DNA of 64,000 bases from assembly GCA_001051155.2 (NCBI GenBank), contig JYIP02000007.1:1924342-1988341 (forward strand), written 5' to 3'. The notes beneath the pieces were generated by a model. The model saw nothing but the letters and a program-made list of their open reading frames with translations, was not told the origin of the DNA and did no database searches. Origin of the DNA: Chrysoporthe austroafricana. Its lineage: Eukaryota; Ascomycota; Sordariomycetes; Diaporthales; Cryphonectriaceae. Position numbers and translations under genes: made by a program. Positions 1 to 12,047 of this stretch are shown piece after piece (within the stretch, counting starts at the first letter, position 1; the number at the start of each line of letters is the position of its first letter).

Positions 1-747
1 GCTGTTCGCGTTGACTGACCAACCTAGAAAGGAAATTGGTACTTCAGTACGCACAGCCAGGTTCACCAAGGCCCAAAGGATTCCTCAGTGATCTGTGGTG
101 AGCATTGCCTAGGGATATAAGTGGTCTTGTTGACCTAATATCTGATTGGATGCTGTGTTTACCATAACTCTCTATAATTTCAGGTTGCTAGGTCCTGCAA
201 TGCGACAGCTGCTCCTTCCCATTCCCTTCGTCGCCTCTAGTCAAACCATACCTGCTTCAAGGTGCAACTTCCACAGGCGCCGCACATTAGTCAGCTCCTT
301 GAGAAACACAGATACCTTTCTCAAAGCGTTCACTGTTTGTTTGTCGAGCTCCACAAGTAGGCCTAACACATCTAGCCAGAGAGCGTGGCCTGCTGTCAAC
401 AATCACTGCTGCCCTTTGCGGTATCTATCAGACGGAGTGACACTGGACAAGACAACGGTTCAGGCAACAATACTCCTTCCACTACCATAAGACCAGTTCA
501 TTCCCTCCCTCGAGGCTGCCCGCCAGCCTTGCGTATCGAGCTCTTGTCCCTTCAGCCCCCTGGACCTGGTCCCTCCTCCATCCTGCTGTCGGCAAGGCAT
601 CTTGATCATCCACAGACCACCTGAGTTGGGGTTGGGACATGTACGAACGAGGATTCTCGGTTCAAGTTTCCAAATCGTTCAGTATAAGCTAACATCATTT
701 CTCTCTCAGCAGGCTGCTATCATCTTGTTCTCACTTCGCCGCCCAAG
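1..747. other. Intergenic / upstream region of the helicase gene
   Basis: No supportable gene. The small open frames here have mixed composition, overlap each other and show no recognisable motif. The last 60 bases before position 748 are pyrimidine-rich with a CTCTCTCAGCAG stretch that could be a 5' UTR intron acceptor, but this cannot be settled from sequence alone. Confidence 0.5.
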
Positions 748-3700
748 ATGTCGGCCCGAATGACGCCCTTGTACGTCTTCAACTCCGTTGAGGAATACTA
801 CAAGCGTCACAGCTCGGGCATCCTGAGAGAGTTCCAGAACGAGAGCAAGGAAGTCGTCGACTTCAATATTAAGAAAACTAAGTTCAAGGCATGGATCCTT
901 GCCAAGGCCTTTCGGGGAAACGTCAACACCTACTGGATCTTCCTCGTCCGCCCTAGCGAGCAGGCCGACTACCTGTTCCCGAGGGAGGGCGAGTCCTGCG
1001 GAATCCAGCTTTGGACTAAATCAGGCAATACAAAGAGATGGGAGAAACAGTGGGAGGCGGAGCGCATCGAGAACCCCGCGGCATCGTTCGGTCTTCTTGA
1101 TGGCGAGGCCCATCGCCTGCCAGCCTTCAAGGTCAAGGTGCCCAACAACGTCCCGAGCGATATCATCCGCCCTCTTGAAGATGATCCAGACGAAGTAGGG
1201 CATAATACACCCAGTCGTCTTACCGGCAGGTACGTCTTACGTGACAAGAAAGCCGTCAGGGTCACAGTGCAGCTGCGCGTATCCTCTGCCACCAAGGATG
1301 CGGAGGTAGGTGCGTTAGACAGGCTGTACAAAAACATCGATGAGGCTCTGTCGGCCAAACAGCAGGCAGCTTCTAGGTACCTGCTAGACTTCAAGCAGGC
1401 CCCATTTACGGTTAACATGTTCAACCATTTTCCACACCTACGGGATCCCATGAAGAACCCGAGTGGAATGCCGCCAAAGGTCATCGCCATGCTGAAGGGT
1501 TTCAACGAGCATCAGCAAATCGCATACATGAACGTCCTGACTAGCCTTCCTTGCGGCATCGGCATCATCCCAGGAGGACCAGGCGCAGGTAAGACGCACT
1601 GGAACTTGGTTGTCACCGCGGCCATTCAATCCAGGAACGTCATTTACCACGGCCCGAATGACTTCAGCAACCGATCAGCCAAGGTGCTGTACATTCTCGA
1701 CATCAACAAGCCCCTCGATGATACCTGCAACAAGATCGTCAAGCTGTATAGGAGCCTCGGTCTGAAGAAGTACGCTGTTAGATTGTATGGGTGGCACTAC
1801 AGTTCCAAACGCGGCAAGCCTGATTTCGCGCACAAGTTCATGCTCATGGCCCGTACGAATCGATATCAACGGAAACCCCGCAATGAAGACTGCCATGCCC
1901 CGACACTTGATGAACTCGCGTGGGATTTTTATCAGGCAGACAAGTTGACTCGGTACCGCGAGTTGCACCAGCTTGTGACAAAGACACTCTGCGGCAGCAA
2001 GGACGTAGTTCCTGCCGCTCTGAACAGTTTGGTCAATGATCTGTACCAGGACGTTCTCAACCGCGTTGACTTCATTGCGACCACACCTGTCCCTGCATAT
2101 ACTGGATTCGATGGGCTCTTCAAGCCGGACATCGTCATTTTCGATGAGTCCCCCCACGCCAGAGAGGCCTCCACCATGATTGCCATTGCGCAATACGATC
2201 CTGTGGCATGGATATTCAGCGGAGTAAGCCCAACAATTGCGTGAGATTCTCTGAAGGGTTTTATTGACCTCAAGTTCCATAGGATCATCGACAGACACGC
2301 CCATTCATCGCCTCCGATGACGTTCGCGACAATCCGTGGGCGCCTCAGATGCTCGTGTCGATGATGGAACGTGCTGATCGCTCAGGGGCCGTCCTTCACT
2401 CCCTGCTCATTAACCACCGCGCCTATGGTGGTCTCCAACAACTAGCCTCCACCTTGTTCTACAACAACAAGATGATCAGTGGCCATAAGGAAGAAAATTC
2501 ATTTCCGCCAACCGTCCGCCATCTCCAGCAATACCTTGAGCGCTTCCTTCCACCCGGTCAGACGTGTCGCGAGCCACGCCTCATAGCCTATCATAGTGGT
2601 TGTGGGGAGGCGAGGGTCGGAACAAGCTGGTACAATACCTCACACATCAAATGGGTAATGGACCGGATCCAGGAACTTCTTCCCGACGTCATGTTCAAAC
2701 AGGTTGGTAAGAATGAGCGTGGGACCATCCTTATAATCAGCCCCTACAAGGAATCATACATGATGTATAAGAAAGCGATTAAGGCCCTCCCCTCGGCTTG
2801 GCAGGCACGGCTGAATGTCGAGGGCCGATGCGAAGCCCGTACCATTGATACGGTTCAAGGCGGCGAGGCAGATTTTGTTTTCCTGGATATGGTACGGTCT
2901 GTGGCGACGGACTTCACTGATGATCCAAATCGGCTGAATGTGGCTTTGACTCGTGCTCGTCAAGCGGAGATCGTGCTGATGCATCCCGGCAGTAAGTTCC
3001 ACACCCGCAGTTCTCCAAATACTGTCTCGAGTTTCTTATTGAGGAGCTTTTGATAACTGATCCATCAATAAACAGTGAGACGAGGCACCTTTCACCTTAG
3101 TAGAGCCTTTCATCATGTCGAGTGGCTCGGACAGGTGGTCGAGATCAACAAACAGAGCGCACGACAAATGGCCAACATACCGAATGATGTACGAACGCAC
3201 GACGAGCATGTAGTGCACCAGCAACAACAAGACCATGGACAAGTGTCTCATGAGTTCAACTATGTATGCAGCACTCAAAATACTAGTCGTGCCCTGGAAG
3301 GTGCTTGCAATTCCTCCTTGACCAAAGATGGGGCGACGCAGTCGATCTATGCCGACCAATTTGCAGGCCTTGCGAATCTCATGCAGGTAATTCTAGACGA
3401 GAAGAAGACGAAGCAGAAAGACGAGAAACAGCCCCAGCCCCAGGTTCAGCCTCATACCAATGGAAGTCAGCCCAGCCACGAGAGCCAGCCTCAGCCCGAT
3501 CCCAAACCTCTGCTTCAGGGTACTGGAGCTGGCCAACATCAGTCACAGGTGCGGCCTCGTGCGCAGGATACTCAGGCGTTCCGAACAACTGAGTCTGGAG
3601 CTGCTGGCGATGATTCCTTTCAGACCCAGGTGAGGCTTTCTGCGCACGACACTCGAGTCAACCAAACTGACAGCCTTCAGACCTCTAGCAACGTCACGGC

Positions 3701-4175
3701 AACCACCACGACTGCACCCTGTATCATCGAGAGCATGGCCAAGGCCACAATCAACAAGCAACACATCGGCAATACCAGTGCCGCCGTTGCAGCTCAGACC
3801 GGAAACCAGCTAATGCAGTTCCGCTCAAACGCGCCGCCTGGACAGGGAATTGCTTTGGAGCCTCCCCGAAGCTGGCCGACGGTTACGCCCACAGTGCATG
3901 TCCAGGTTGTGAGTTCATATCAAGGCGCGCCTCCCGTCGAGTACCACAACGAACAACCGCGGCAGGCCGAAGCGGTCGTCAACCGAGGACCAAGGTCTGC
4001 AGACGCCATATCTAACATTCGAGGTCTGCATCCTAATCGCGCTGCGACTACGACTCAGAGGTCTACTGTCTTGTCCATATCTGCTTCTGTAACTGGCAAT
4101 GAAGGGGCTCGAGGTGTTGAGAAGAAGGCTAAAGCAGAGGCCACATCACTACCTAGCGGCTCGTCTTGGTGGTGA
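748..4175 (+). CDS. UPF1/DNA2-NAM7-like superfamily 1 helicase, three exons
   Basis: Predicted ATP-dependent RNA or DNA helicase of about 1094 aa, joined as 748-2223, 2283-2991, 3076-4175. Seen: a Q-motif-like NEHQQ near residue 253, Walker A GGPGAGKT near 276, Walker B IVIFDESPHA near 461, motif V-like TIDTVQGGEAD near 676 and motif VI RLNVALTRAR near 709. Intron 1 (59 bp) starts GTAAGC after an in-frame glycine codon; removing it gives GDHRQTRPF, the expected helicase motif III region, which strongly supports the junction. Intron 2 (84 bp, GTAAGT...AACAG) keeps the frame and gives MHPGMRRGTF. The last 300 residues are Gln/Pro/Ser-rich and look disordered. Motif order and the gap between Walker B and motif V fit the SF1B UPF1 group. 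The substrate is unknown. The start lies in good context (CAAGATGTC). An unnoticed intron inside the low-complexity tail is possible. Confidence 0.85.
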
Positions 4176-4292
4176 ATTAGCACGACACGAAGATGGAGCA
4201 GCGAGGCACATTTGTAAGATGTGTATCTCCGAACCCCACCTAGGCCATATAAGGGTCATGAGTTTCTCACCCACTGTAGTGACCTCGAGAAG

Positions 4293-4640
4293 CTATTGTG
4301 ATATTGAAGATGGTGAGGTAGAGTACACAAGCTGCTTGTCTAGGTAGAGCTTTCCGCAGGTGTACTTTGGCAGACAGAAAAACGTAATCATGACGAGACA
4401 TTTGAAGAGCGCATGAGCCTTCTGCCTCCATTGAGGCTTGAGGTCGATCTCAGCCGCCAGTGGGCGCGGGCTTATCGCCCAAATTATGATGTAATCTTGG
4501 AAGAACTGGCCGTAGTGGAGGGAGGCCAATAAACACAGGCCACATGTGATAACCATGCAGCCGATGAAGTGCTCAAGGAGACGAGGCCTCAGGGCAGGAT
4601 GCGGCCGAAGGGCTTGCGCCATCCATTCGAGATGCCGCAT
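4293..4640 (-). CDS. Possible small membrane protein, hypothetical
   Basis: Open frame of 115 aa, or 109 aa from the inner Met at 4622. I do not recognise a family. It has two hydrophobic segments, one around FIGCMVITCGLCLLASLHYG and one around LFKCLVMITFFCLP, separated by a charged stretch. The first segment with its flanks vaguely recalls multi-pass acyltransferase-like fungal membrane proteins, but no catalytic motif is visible. It could be one exon of a larger gene, a relic or a chance frame. It lies just downstream of the helicase gene on the opposite strand. Confidence 0.25.
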   Translation of the reverse strand: MRHLEWMAQALRPHPALRPRLLEHFIGCMVITCGLCLLASLHYGQFFQDYIIIWAISPRPLAAEIDLKPQWRQKAHALFKCLVMITFFCLPKYTCGKLYLDKQLVYSTSPSSISQ

Positions 4641-7600
4641 CTAATAGATCATAGTGAAGCGCAGGCAAATTTAAGACTGTTTGAAAGCTCTGAAAGGAGA
4701 ACATACATACCAGAACAGGTAGCTACCGAGTCCGGAAGGGCCCCTTTAGTTGGACCAGACCAGAATCACCTCTCGACGTGTCTTGTTGTTCTTGTTGCGT
4801 AGGGAACAGCCATGCGAAGGGAAGCATCAGCATCAGCTTGGCGTCGGGGTACGTCCGACGTGAAGCGGAGCTTGGAGGCACAGGCCCCACCCTGCAGCTG
4901 TGGGCCACGATATGGTCGACTGAACCGGCACTTCGGGACGGGACCCTGCCAAGCAACCTTGAAATGTGGAGGCGTGCGACTCGAGCACAGATAGGCCAAG
5001 GAGCACTGTAGTATACTGACAGTGCGGTGGGTGGGTGAGTGTACGCTCACCTAATCAAGGGGGGTCAGAACCTTACCTGGCCGTGGTATCCAGTCACTGC
5101 CAGTTCAGGCCTCACCCCTCGCTCAACTCAGCACAACTGCGCAATCCGGACCGCATCCGGGAGTGGAGTGACGTAAGACGAGCTGCGGTGCATGGACGTA
5201 CGTACTTACTACTATGTATTATATTGTGAACCACCACCGCGGTGGTGAACGCATCCGAGCAGTGCTGGCTATCTACACGCCCTTGGAGCTGTCGAACATG
5301 CAGTACAGAGAGTCACTGTAGTCCTAGGAATCATATGAAGATTCGGGGGGGGGGGCATCAAGGGCGGGATGGGATAGATGCCCGGCGCTGGGTCGAAGTA
5401 CATCGGCTTTCTGAGCCCTGTGACGTAGCTCCTGATACGAATTCCTTCGGAGTCCGGCAGGCCGGCAGGGTCCAGGGCCCGATGCGACTTCGCGACCTCA
5501 GGACGGAGGAAAGGCAGCAGGCATGATTGGGCAGCCGAGGGTGCGGTCAGGGAGGGTGGCATTGAGATTGAGCTGGCTGGAAGTTGAGGTGCAGACAAGA
5601 CAGACATGGAGAACATGGATGGGGCACGGGAGGCTCGCTGCTACCCAGTATATACTCTAGTACTACTATGTATATGTATGAGCACGGCGTAAGTAGTTCG
5701 CGACACACCGACACCTGGCCCCTGCCGTCCTGTCCCCGCGAGACGCAGCCGCACGTGCCCAGGGCTTGCCCCGGACGGGGGCACGGGGGGCCCTGAGATT
5801 CAGGGTCCTGGGGAAGTTGGCCGATCGAAGCAGGTTCGCTGCAGACAGGCTGGCACGTTGGCACGGCTGGGTATGTGATATGGTACGTGCCCAGATACCG
5901 TAGCAGTACTGTGGCACACAAGCAGCAGGACGGGCAGCGCGGGTGCCCAGATTTGCTCTCTTGCCCCTTCCCACCTACCCACCCACCCACCACCTTCCAG
6001 GCTGGCCAAGCTGTCCAGACGGCAGGCGCGTTGCTGGCCTGTTCTGTCGATATCTGCGTCCATGTCATGTGCCCGGTGCCCATGTCATATGTCATATGTC
6101 ATATGTCAACATCCAGCATGGCCAGTATGTGGTGGTACGGGACAGGGGTGCTGCAGGAACCAGGTGGGACCTCCCGCAGCCCCCACCGGTCTTGGCGCGA
6201 GCAGTAGCGGCGCCTTTTCCGATCGCCAGGTCGACCTCGTCTCTCGCGCATCGCAGGGCTCGCTGTGGGCGCTGCCGAACGAGATCAGGACACGACGGCC
6301 CCCCGCCGCCCTCCCACCCGTGTACATACCATAGTAGCTGATAGCACACACGCAACAACACAACACACGCGCCCGTGACACTGCACCCTGTAGTGGTCGA
6401 TCCGGCCCGGAAGCAACGCCTGGGCCGTCGGGCTGTAGTAGCTATGACGACTTCTCGCGACAGCCCAGTCCGTGGCGGTTGTGTGGGCGGGCCCTCCTCG
6501 ATGCAGCAGCCACCCTCATCATCGCTGCCATCACACGCCCTCGCCGTGCAACGCTGTCGGGGCCCTCGCGACAACCTCGCAGCCGCGTGCCTGGTGCGGG
6601 GCGCGCCAAGATCCATACGTGCCTGCTCCGGGGATCGTGCCCGGCCTCGTATAAGACAGGCCTGCTTTGATGCTCTCCCATGGTAGTCTTGCCCCTGCCC
6701 AGCAGATCTTGCCTCGATCTTCCACTCGCCGTATCTCTCGGGGGCCTCCGTCACCGCCAGCTGCCGCCTGCCCTGCGCACCCCGTCGGGCCCCATCCTCC
6801 CCTCCCCGGCGCCCGGGGAACGAGGCTTCCGTCTCTTGGTCGATGCATGCGGACTCGGCTGCTTCTACAGTAAGTTGGATCACCAGTAGGGGTTCCCAAT
6901 GGCACCGCGCTACCGACCACGTTCCCGGCAGAGTGCCCATCATAGTCGCCACACCCCAGGGCCCACCCCCTCGAACCGTTCCCATCGTTCTGATCTAGCC
7001 CTTTCAGACTTGACCCCATCAGCTGCTTTGGGCCATTGGCACGCTGCGCCCGCGCTCTGCAGCCGGTCCTCAAGCCATGTCACTGCACAGCTCGCTGCCC
7101 AGCAGAAACATACTCGATACGAGCCCCCCCTATCACGTTCCGCTTCCCACCTGGGTAAACCAACCCCGCCTCCCCCCCAAAATACCTCCTACACCACGCT
7201 GCCCGGGTCCTCCCCGGAGCCTGGCACTGTATAGGATCTCGAGATACTGTGTTCGCCCGGCTCCAGCCCAATCAGCTTACATCTATCCCTCGGAATCTTC
7301 AAATAGTTCGAGGCGATCGGCCGGAGCTCTCTCATACCCGTCTGGCGTTTTGCCCCAAGGAGCCGAGTTCGTCCTCAAGAGGTGTTCTATCATCTCACGC
7401 TTCCGCTTGGGGACGAGCTAGGGGCGGTCCTTGCCCTTGGTCGTTGCATCCCGGTTGGCGTGAGAGCCTCTCGAGTCTATGACACATTCATTAGAACTAC
7501 ATCTGCCTTCTCCTTCATCTCTTCAATCCCGAGCCTCTGGCCTCGACCCGCTGATCAGCACTGGCAGCCCGGTCGTTCATGTTGCTCGATTCGGGACCCT

Positions 7601-7764
7601 GGACCCCCTCTAATTCAGCGTCTCTTCCAGGAGGTCATCATTATTTGCGGAGGATCCCATTGTCAGCTTGATAACGTCGATTTGCAATCTCAAGACTCTT
7701 CGCATTTGCGGTTGTGCGCTGTGCTTGGTTTTTAGCCCGGCCTCGGGAAGCCCCGCCTGGCATC
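4641..7764. other. GC-rich region without a supportable gene, upstream of CRY-DASH
   Basis: About 3.1 kb with many overlapping open frames on both strands, as expected of GC-rich non-coding DNA; none shows a domain. It holds an 11-G run (5345-5355), a CCCACCTACCCACC tract near 5973 and four near-perfect copies of the heptamer ATGTCAT (6082-6108). The 3' half, pyrimidine-rich in places, probably contains the promoter and a long 5' leader of the CRY-DASH gene. Confidence 0.5.
6082..6108. repeat. Short tandem repeat of ATGTCAT
   Basis: About four head-to-tail copies of a 7-bp unit (ATGTCAT), with single relatives of the unit just upstream near 6062. It lies about 1.7 kb before the CRY-DASH start. 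No function can be assigned. Confidence 0.8.
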
Positions 7765-9873
7765 ATGGCCAGAACCCACGTCCTGATCTATGTGCTGCGG
7801 CACGACCTTCGCTTATCCGACAATCCTGTGTTCCACCGCCTTGCTTCTCAGAGCGACCACGGCTTCACCCACCTGCTCCCTGTCTATGTCTTCCCCGCCC
7901 AGCAGATTGAGGTCTCGGGATTCATCAAGGATGGCGCCGCTTCTCCTTATCCCGAGGCGAGGAGCATCGTGAGCAACGTGTGGCGGACTGGGCCCCACCG
8001 CGCGCGGTTCATCGCCCAATCCGTCTGGGACCTGAAGGAGAAGCTAGAGTCTGTAGGAGCCGGGCTCCTGCTCCGCGTCGGGAGCCCTAGCGATGTCGTG
8101 ACCGACCTGATCGCCGGCTTCTCGCAACAGCAGGATAAGGTTGGCGCCGTCTGGATGACCAGCGAGGAAAGCGTCGAGGAGCGCCGGGACCAGAAGGCTG
8201 TCTCAGCCGCCTGTAGCAAGCACGGCGTCGAGTTCAAGCTCTGGGATGACGAGAAGTACTACGTGGACGAGTCAGTGCTAGGTGCCCTCCAAGTGCTTCC
8301 AGTGATGCTGACTAGCTAATTCAGCCGCGATGTCTCGACGCCCATCGACGAAATTCCCGATGTGTTCACTACCTACAGGAAGTCAATCGAGCCATTGAGA
8401 ACCAGGCCGCGCGCTGTTCTTCCGAGGCCTGAAAAGGGACAGCTTCCTCCATTCCCAGAGGCGTCCCGAATACCCCCCCAGCAAGCTCCTTTCACAATAC
8501 CGACCGATTACGACGAGGTAGAGGATGCTCTCCTGGCGCCGGTTCGGAACTTCTTGTCTATAATGCCGGCGTTCCCAGAGGGCGCAGAGTCAGCACATCC
8601 CTTTTCCGGCGGCGAGACCTCTGCGCATGAGAGACTGCGCCATCTGATCAAGGAGGGTCTGATTTACAGCTACAAGGACACCAGGAATGGCCTCCTTGGG
8701 CCGGCGTTCAGCACCAAGCTGTCCGCGTTCCTCGCCCAGGGCTGCATCACTGCCCGGCAGATACACCATGAGCTGGTCAAGTACGAAGATGGCACCGATC
8801 CAGACTATGAACATGCCAAGGGGTATGGAGAGGGCGAAAGCGAAGGGACTACCGCTGTCCGGTTCGAGCTGTTGTGGAGAGACTACATGCGCCTTTGCAC
8901 GAAGAAGTTTCGTCACACGCTATTCAGCGCGGGCGGCTTCCGAGCCCACGATAAACAGGCCGCGCCTGACGCCGCCTCAAAGAAGCCGAAGTGGAAGACA
9001 TCCATCAAGGAGGACGCTCTACCCGACCAGCGCCCAGGCCCAGAGGAAATTGCGAAGATAGTCCATCGCTTCAACGCTGGTACAACAGGCATGGGACTGA
9101 TTGACGCATCACAACGGGAATTGTTGCACACGGGATATACGTCGAACCGCGCCCGACAGAACGTGGCCAGTTTTCTCGCAAAGCACCTGGGCATCGACTG
9201 GCGCTTCGGGGCTGAATGGTATGAGATGCTGCTACTGGACTACGACGTGTCTTCAAACTGGGCGAACTGGCAATACGTCGCGGGTGTGGGGAATGACCCT
9301 AGGGGCGAGGCGCGGATTTTCAATCCTGTCAAGCAGGCTTTCGACTATGACAAGCAGGGCGCGTACGTGAAGACCTGGGTCCCGGAGCTCCAGCCGCTTA
9401 ACAAGCTCGAGAACATCTTCCAGGTCTCGACGACATCCCCAGAGGAGCTGGAAAAGGCCGGCCTGTCGGATAACATCATGACGACGGATCCTGTGAAGCG
9501 GATCGAGTTCCTGGTCGACGGCAAGCCCAAGGCGAACAAGCGGCCTTTCCACCGGGCGCGCGGAACGAGACGACCCCTTGGTGCGGGACGCGATGGCGGT
9601 CCGGTCCCGTCTCCTCCGGGGAGCGCAGATGGCGGCGGCTACAGGGGCTCACCGTACCGCGGTCGTGGTGGCTATGGCACGGGGCCGCGGCGAGGCTTCT
9701 ACGGCGGGCGAGGCCGAGGTGGCTTCCAAGGAGGGTACGCACAGGCCTATTTCGCCGCACCTCCGGGGCACGTCGGCGGGCCTAGCCAGGCTGGCTACCA
9801 TACGGCTACCGGGCATAGTGGCTATGGGGGCGGCTACCCGAACATGTATGCTCCAGGGCCGCCGCCGTCGTGA
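7765..9873 (+). CDS. cry: Cryptochrome DASH (photolyase/cryptochrome family), two exons
   Basis: Blue-light flavoprotein of the CRY-DASH clade, 684 aa, joined as 7765-8270 and 8325-9873. The N-terminal photolyase alpha/beta (antenna) domain starts VLIYVLRHDLRLSDN. The FAD-binding helical domain has the signature LLHTGYTSNRARQNVASFL near residue 435 and WANWQYVAGVGNDPR further on, as in other CRY-DASH proteins. The 54-bp intron (GTCAGT...CTGACTAGCTAATTCAG) restores the reading YYVDDRDVSTPIDEIPDVF across the join. The last 100 residues are Gly/Arg/Tyr-rich with RGG and GRGRGG repeats, an extension common in fungal CRY-DASH and suggestive of RNA binding. Known family roles are light sensing and repair of CPD lesions in single-stranded or looped DNA; which applies here is unknown. 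Antenna and FAD residues were not checked one by one. The gene is convergent with the thioesterase gene. Confidence 0.93.
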
Positions 9874-10845
9874 TTTGATGGCTACGGTCGGACTCGTCGC
9901 GGAGCATTACAGTATCGCTGAGCCTCTATTACGATCGCCCAGTCTCCTTTAGGCATATCCGTCTCACGGTCGCCGCAGCTGTGATGATGTGGGATATTGA
10001 AATCGCAATCAACAACCGCTGTGCTCCTCCCAAGCAACAAGAGAGAGAAGGAAAAAAATCAAAAATCAAAAAGACCCTTCAGCGCCACAGGCCCAACACA
10101 CTGGCGCCCTTTGTGGATCTGGCCATCGTTTGCACAATAACGGCGCATGTTTGCACCATGAACGGACATCGCTACCGTCTGTATAAGCACCGTGTCTGCC
10201 ACTGGCACTATCTGTCTTGCTCTAGCTATCTGGATGCCCCCGTCTTCTACTGCGTCTGGAGGGATGTGAGTCCAAAATTCATCGCAACATAGACATACCG
10301 CGCACATGTCATCGGCATAAACTACTTGTATATATCATTACTAGCCTTGAGGCATCATGTACGTGAATAGCAAATACTATCTATCGCCCTCCGCTCTAGC
10401 TGCCTCCCGAGGTCGGACACAGGTTGGAGAAAGAAATAATGTTCGGTGGATAGAGGGCATCTGGGACGAGCGATGACCTTTCTAACGTGCAAGAAAAAGT
10501 TCATTATACAAGCGACACTTTGGAAGGTTCAGGGTTGTCTATTTGGTATCATTGATCGTTGTGCAGGCCTGCGTTTTGTATATGCTTGCCGGTAGCTGAG
10601 AGCTGCACTGATCCATGCCGCCGACATCTGTGTTTCTATCTAGCACCACGGGTCCTCTAAATGCAGTTGTGGGCAGGCGAGGACATTTCCTGATGATCTT
10701 TCCGTACACGCCTCGATAAAATGGTACAACATTCAAACAAGGAATTTCTTCCTGCCCATTCTTTCTCGATGATTCTCCTTAGCATTCAGTGCATATGTTC
10801 ACCCAACTCGCTCAAAGATCATCCAGACACTCCCATCCCCTTCCT
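9874..10845. other. Convergent intergenic region, CRY-DASH / thioesterase
   Basis: Shared 3' flank of two convergent genes. It contains A-rich stretches near 10055-10075 that may belong to the CRY-DASH 3' UTR. No gene is supported. Confidence 0.5.
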
Positions 10846-12047
10846 TCAAAACCCCTCGGGAACTCCCCTGAGATCCCTCCCCCGCGGAATGACGAACAGC
10901 GCGCGGCCCGTCACGCACGCCTTCCCCTCTAGTGTCTCGAGCACCACGTCCACCCAGACCTTCCTGTCCCGCTTGCCCCGCTCCTTCGGGTCCAGCTCCT
11001 CGTCGCCGAGGGCCCGCGCCCTGACGATGTAGAAGTCGCCCGCGAGCGTCGGCCGCAGGTACCGCAGGTCCAGGCTGGCCGTCAGCACGCCCTTGCCCGA
11101 CCGCCGCAGGGCCGGGTCCGCGAGGGCGCCGCGCGCGGCGTGCTCGTCCAGGACGGTCGCGAGGAGGCCACCGTGGACGACGCCCGGCCAGCCCGTCGTC
11201 GAGGTGCCGAGGTAGAGGACGTTGACGACCGGCTGCCTAGGAGGGGAGGAGGAGGGGGTCGAGGGGTCCGGCGGGGCGCGGTGCTGGAAGATGTGCTGGT
11301 ACGCCCCGACGCCCGCCGAGGAGCCGAGGGGCCCCGTCGTGATGCGGAGGTGCGCCGATGACGCGGGGAGCGCGGTGTAGGCCTCGTGGTGGGTCCCTGT
11401 GTGCAGCGCAGGATCAGCACCTGGTAATTCCAACACGGCCTATCCTAAAGGGGACAGAAAGGAGGGGAAGCGAGGGGGCAAAGAGAGTATCTGCGTCGAC
11501 AGAGGTTTGCGTCGGGGGTTGGCTTACACTCCGGGTCGGCCATGAGCTCCTTCACGAGGGGCAGCGCGAGCGCCCGCGCCCGGATGTCCGCCTTCAGCGC
11601 GAGGTCCGCGGGGCTCCCCGGGAGGGGCGGCGGCGGGGGGCTTATCACGGCCCTGAGGACGGTGCCGGACAGGGCGCCGATGAGGAGGAATATGGCGGCC
11701 GAGGCCCAACGTGGGCGGCGGCGAGGGACCACCTTTGTTAGTGGCGGCGGCGGAGGGGATGGAGGGAAGGTCGGACGGGAGGAGGGAGGGTCGCGGGAGG
11801 GTTGCGTTGGTGAGGAGGCCGGGCTGCTTGCGGGCAGGACCTGCTGGTCTTGTTCGGACAGGCGGGAGGTGCTAGAGAAGCCCCGAGAGAGGTGTATTAT
11901 CCGCGATGTGGAAGCAGGAGGTGCGGGGAGGAGGAGGAGGAGGGTTGTTGATGGACGCCCATGGTGGTGTTGGGTGCGTAGGGTTTGCGCCTGGCGCAGT
12001 GCGAGCCTCGCAAGGAGGAGCTGGCGCCCGGTCACGCACGCGGTCAT
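10846..12047 (-). CDS. Mitochondrial hot-dog thioesterase family protein, two exons
   Basis: Predicted acyl-CoA thioesterase-like protein of 364 aa, joined on the minus strand as 12047-11528 and 11420-10846. The N-terminus is Arg-rich without acidic residues and ends in RGFSSTSRLS, a typical fungal mitochondrial presequence cleavage region. A Pro-rich linker follows, then one membrane segment near residues 115-135 (WASAAIFLLIGALSGTVLRAVI region), then the hot-dog domain with GWPGVVHGGLLATVLDEH. The 107-bp intron (GTAAGC...TTACCAG) joins MADPEC to ADPALH in frame. The layout of presequence, single TM and thioesterase resembles the UPF0644 group of fungal inner-membrane proteins; the substrate is unknown. 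An upstream in-frame Met at 12230 would add 61 residues but spoil the presequence, so 12047 is preferred. Confidence 0.82.

Noticed and set aside
6092..6985. Long minus-strand frame of 297 codons.
   Set aside because: Lies in GC-rich DNA with frames open on both strands; Arg/Gly/Ala-rich without motif or plausible architecture.
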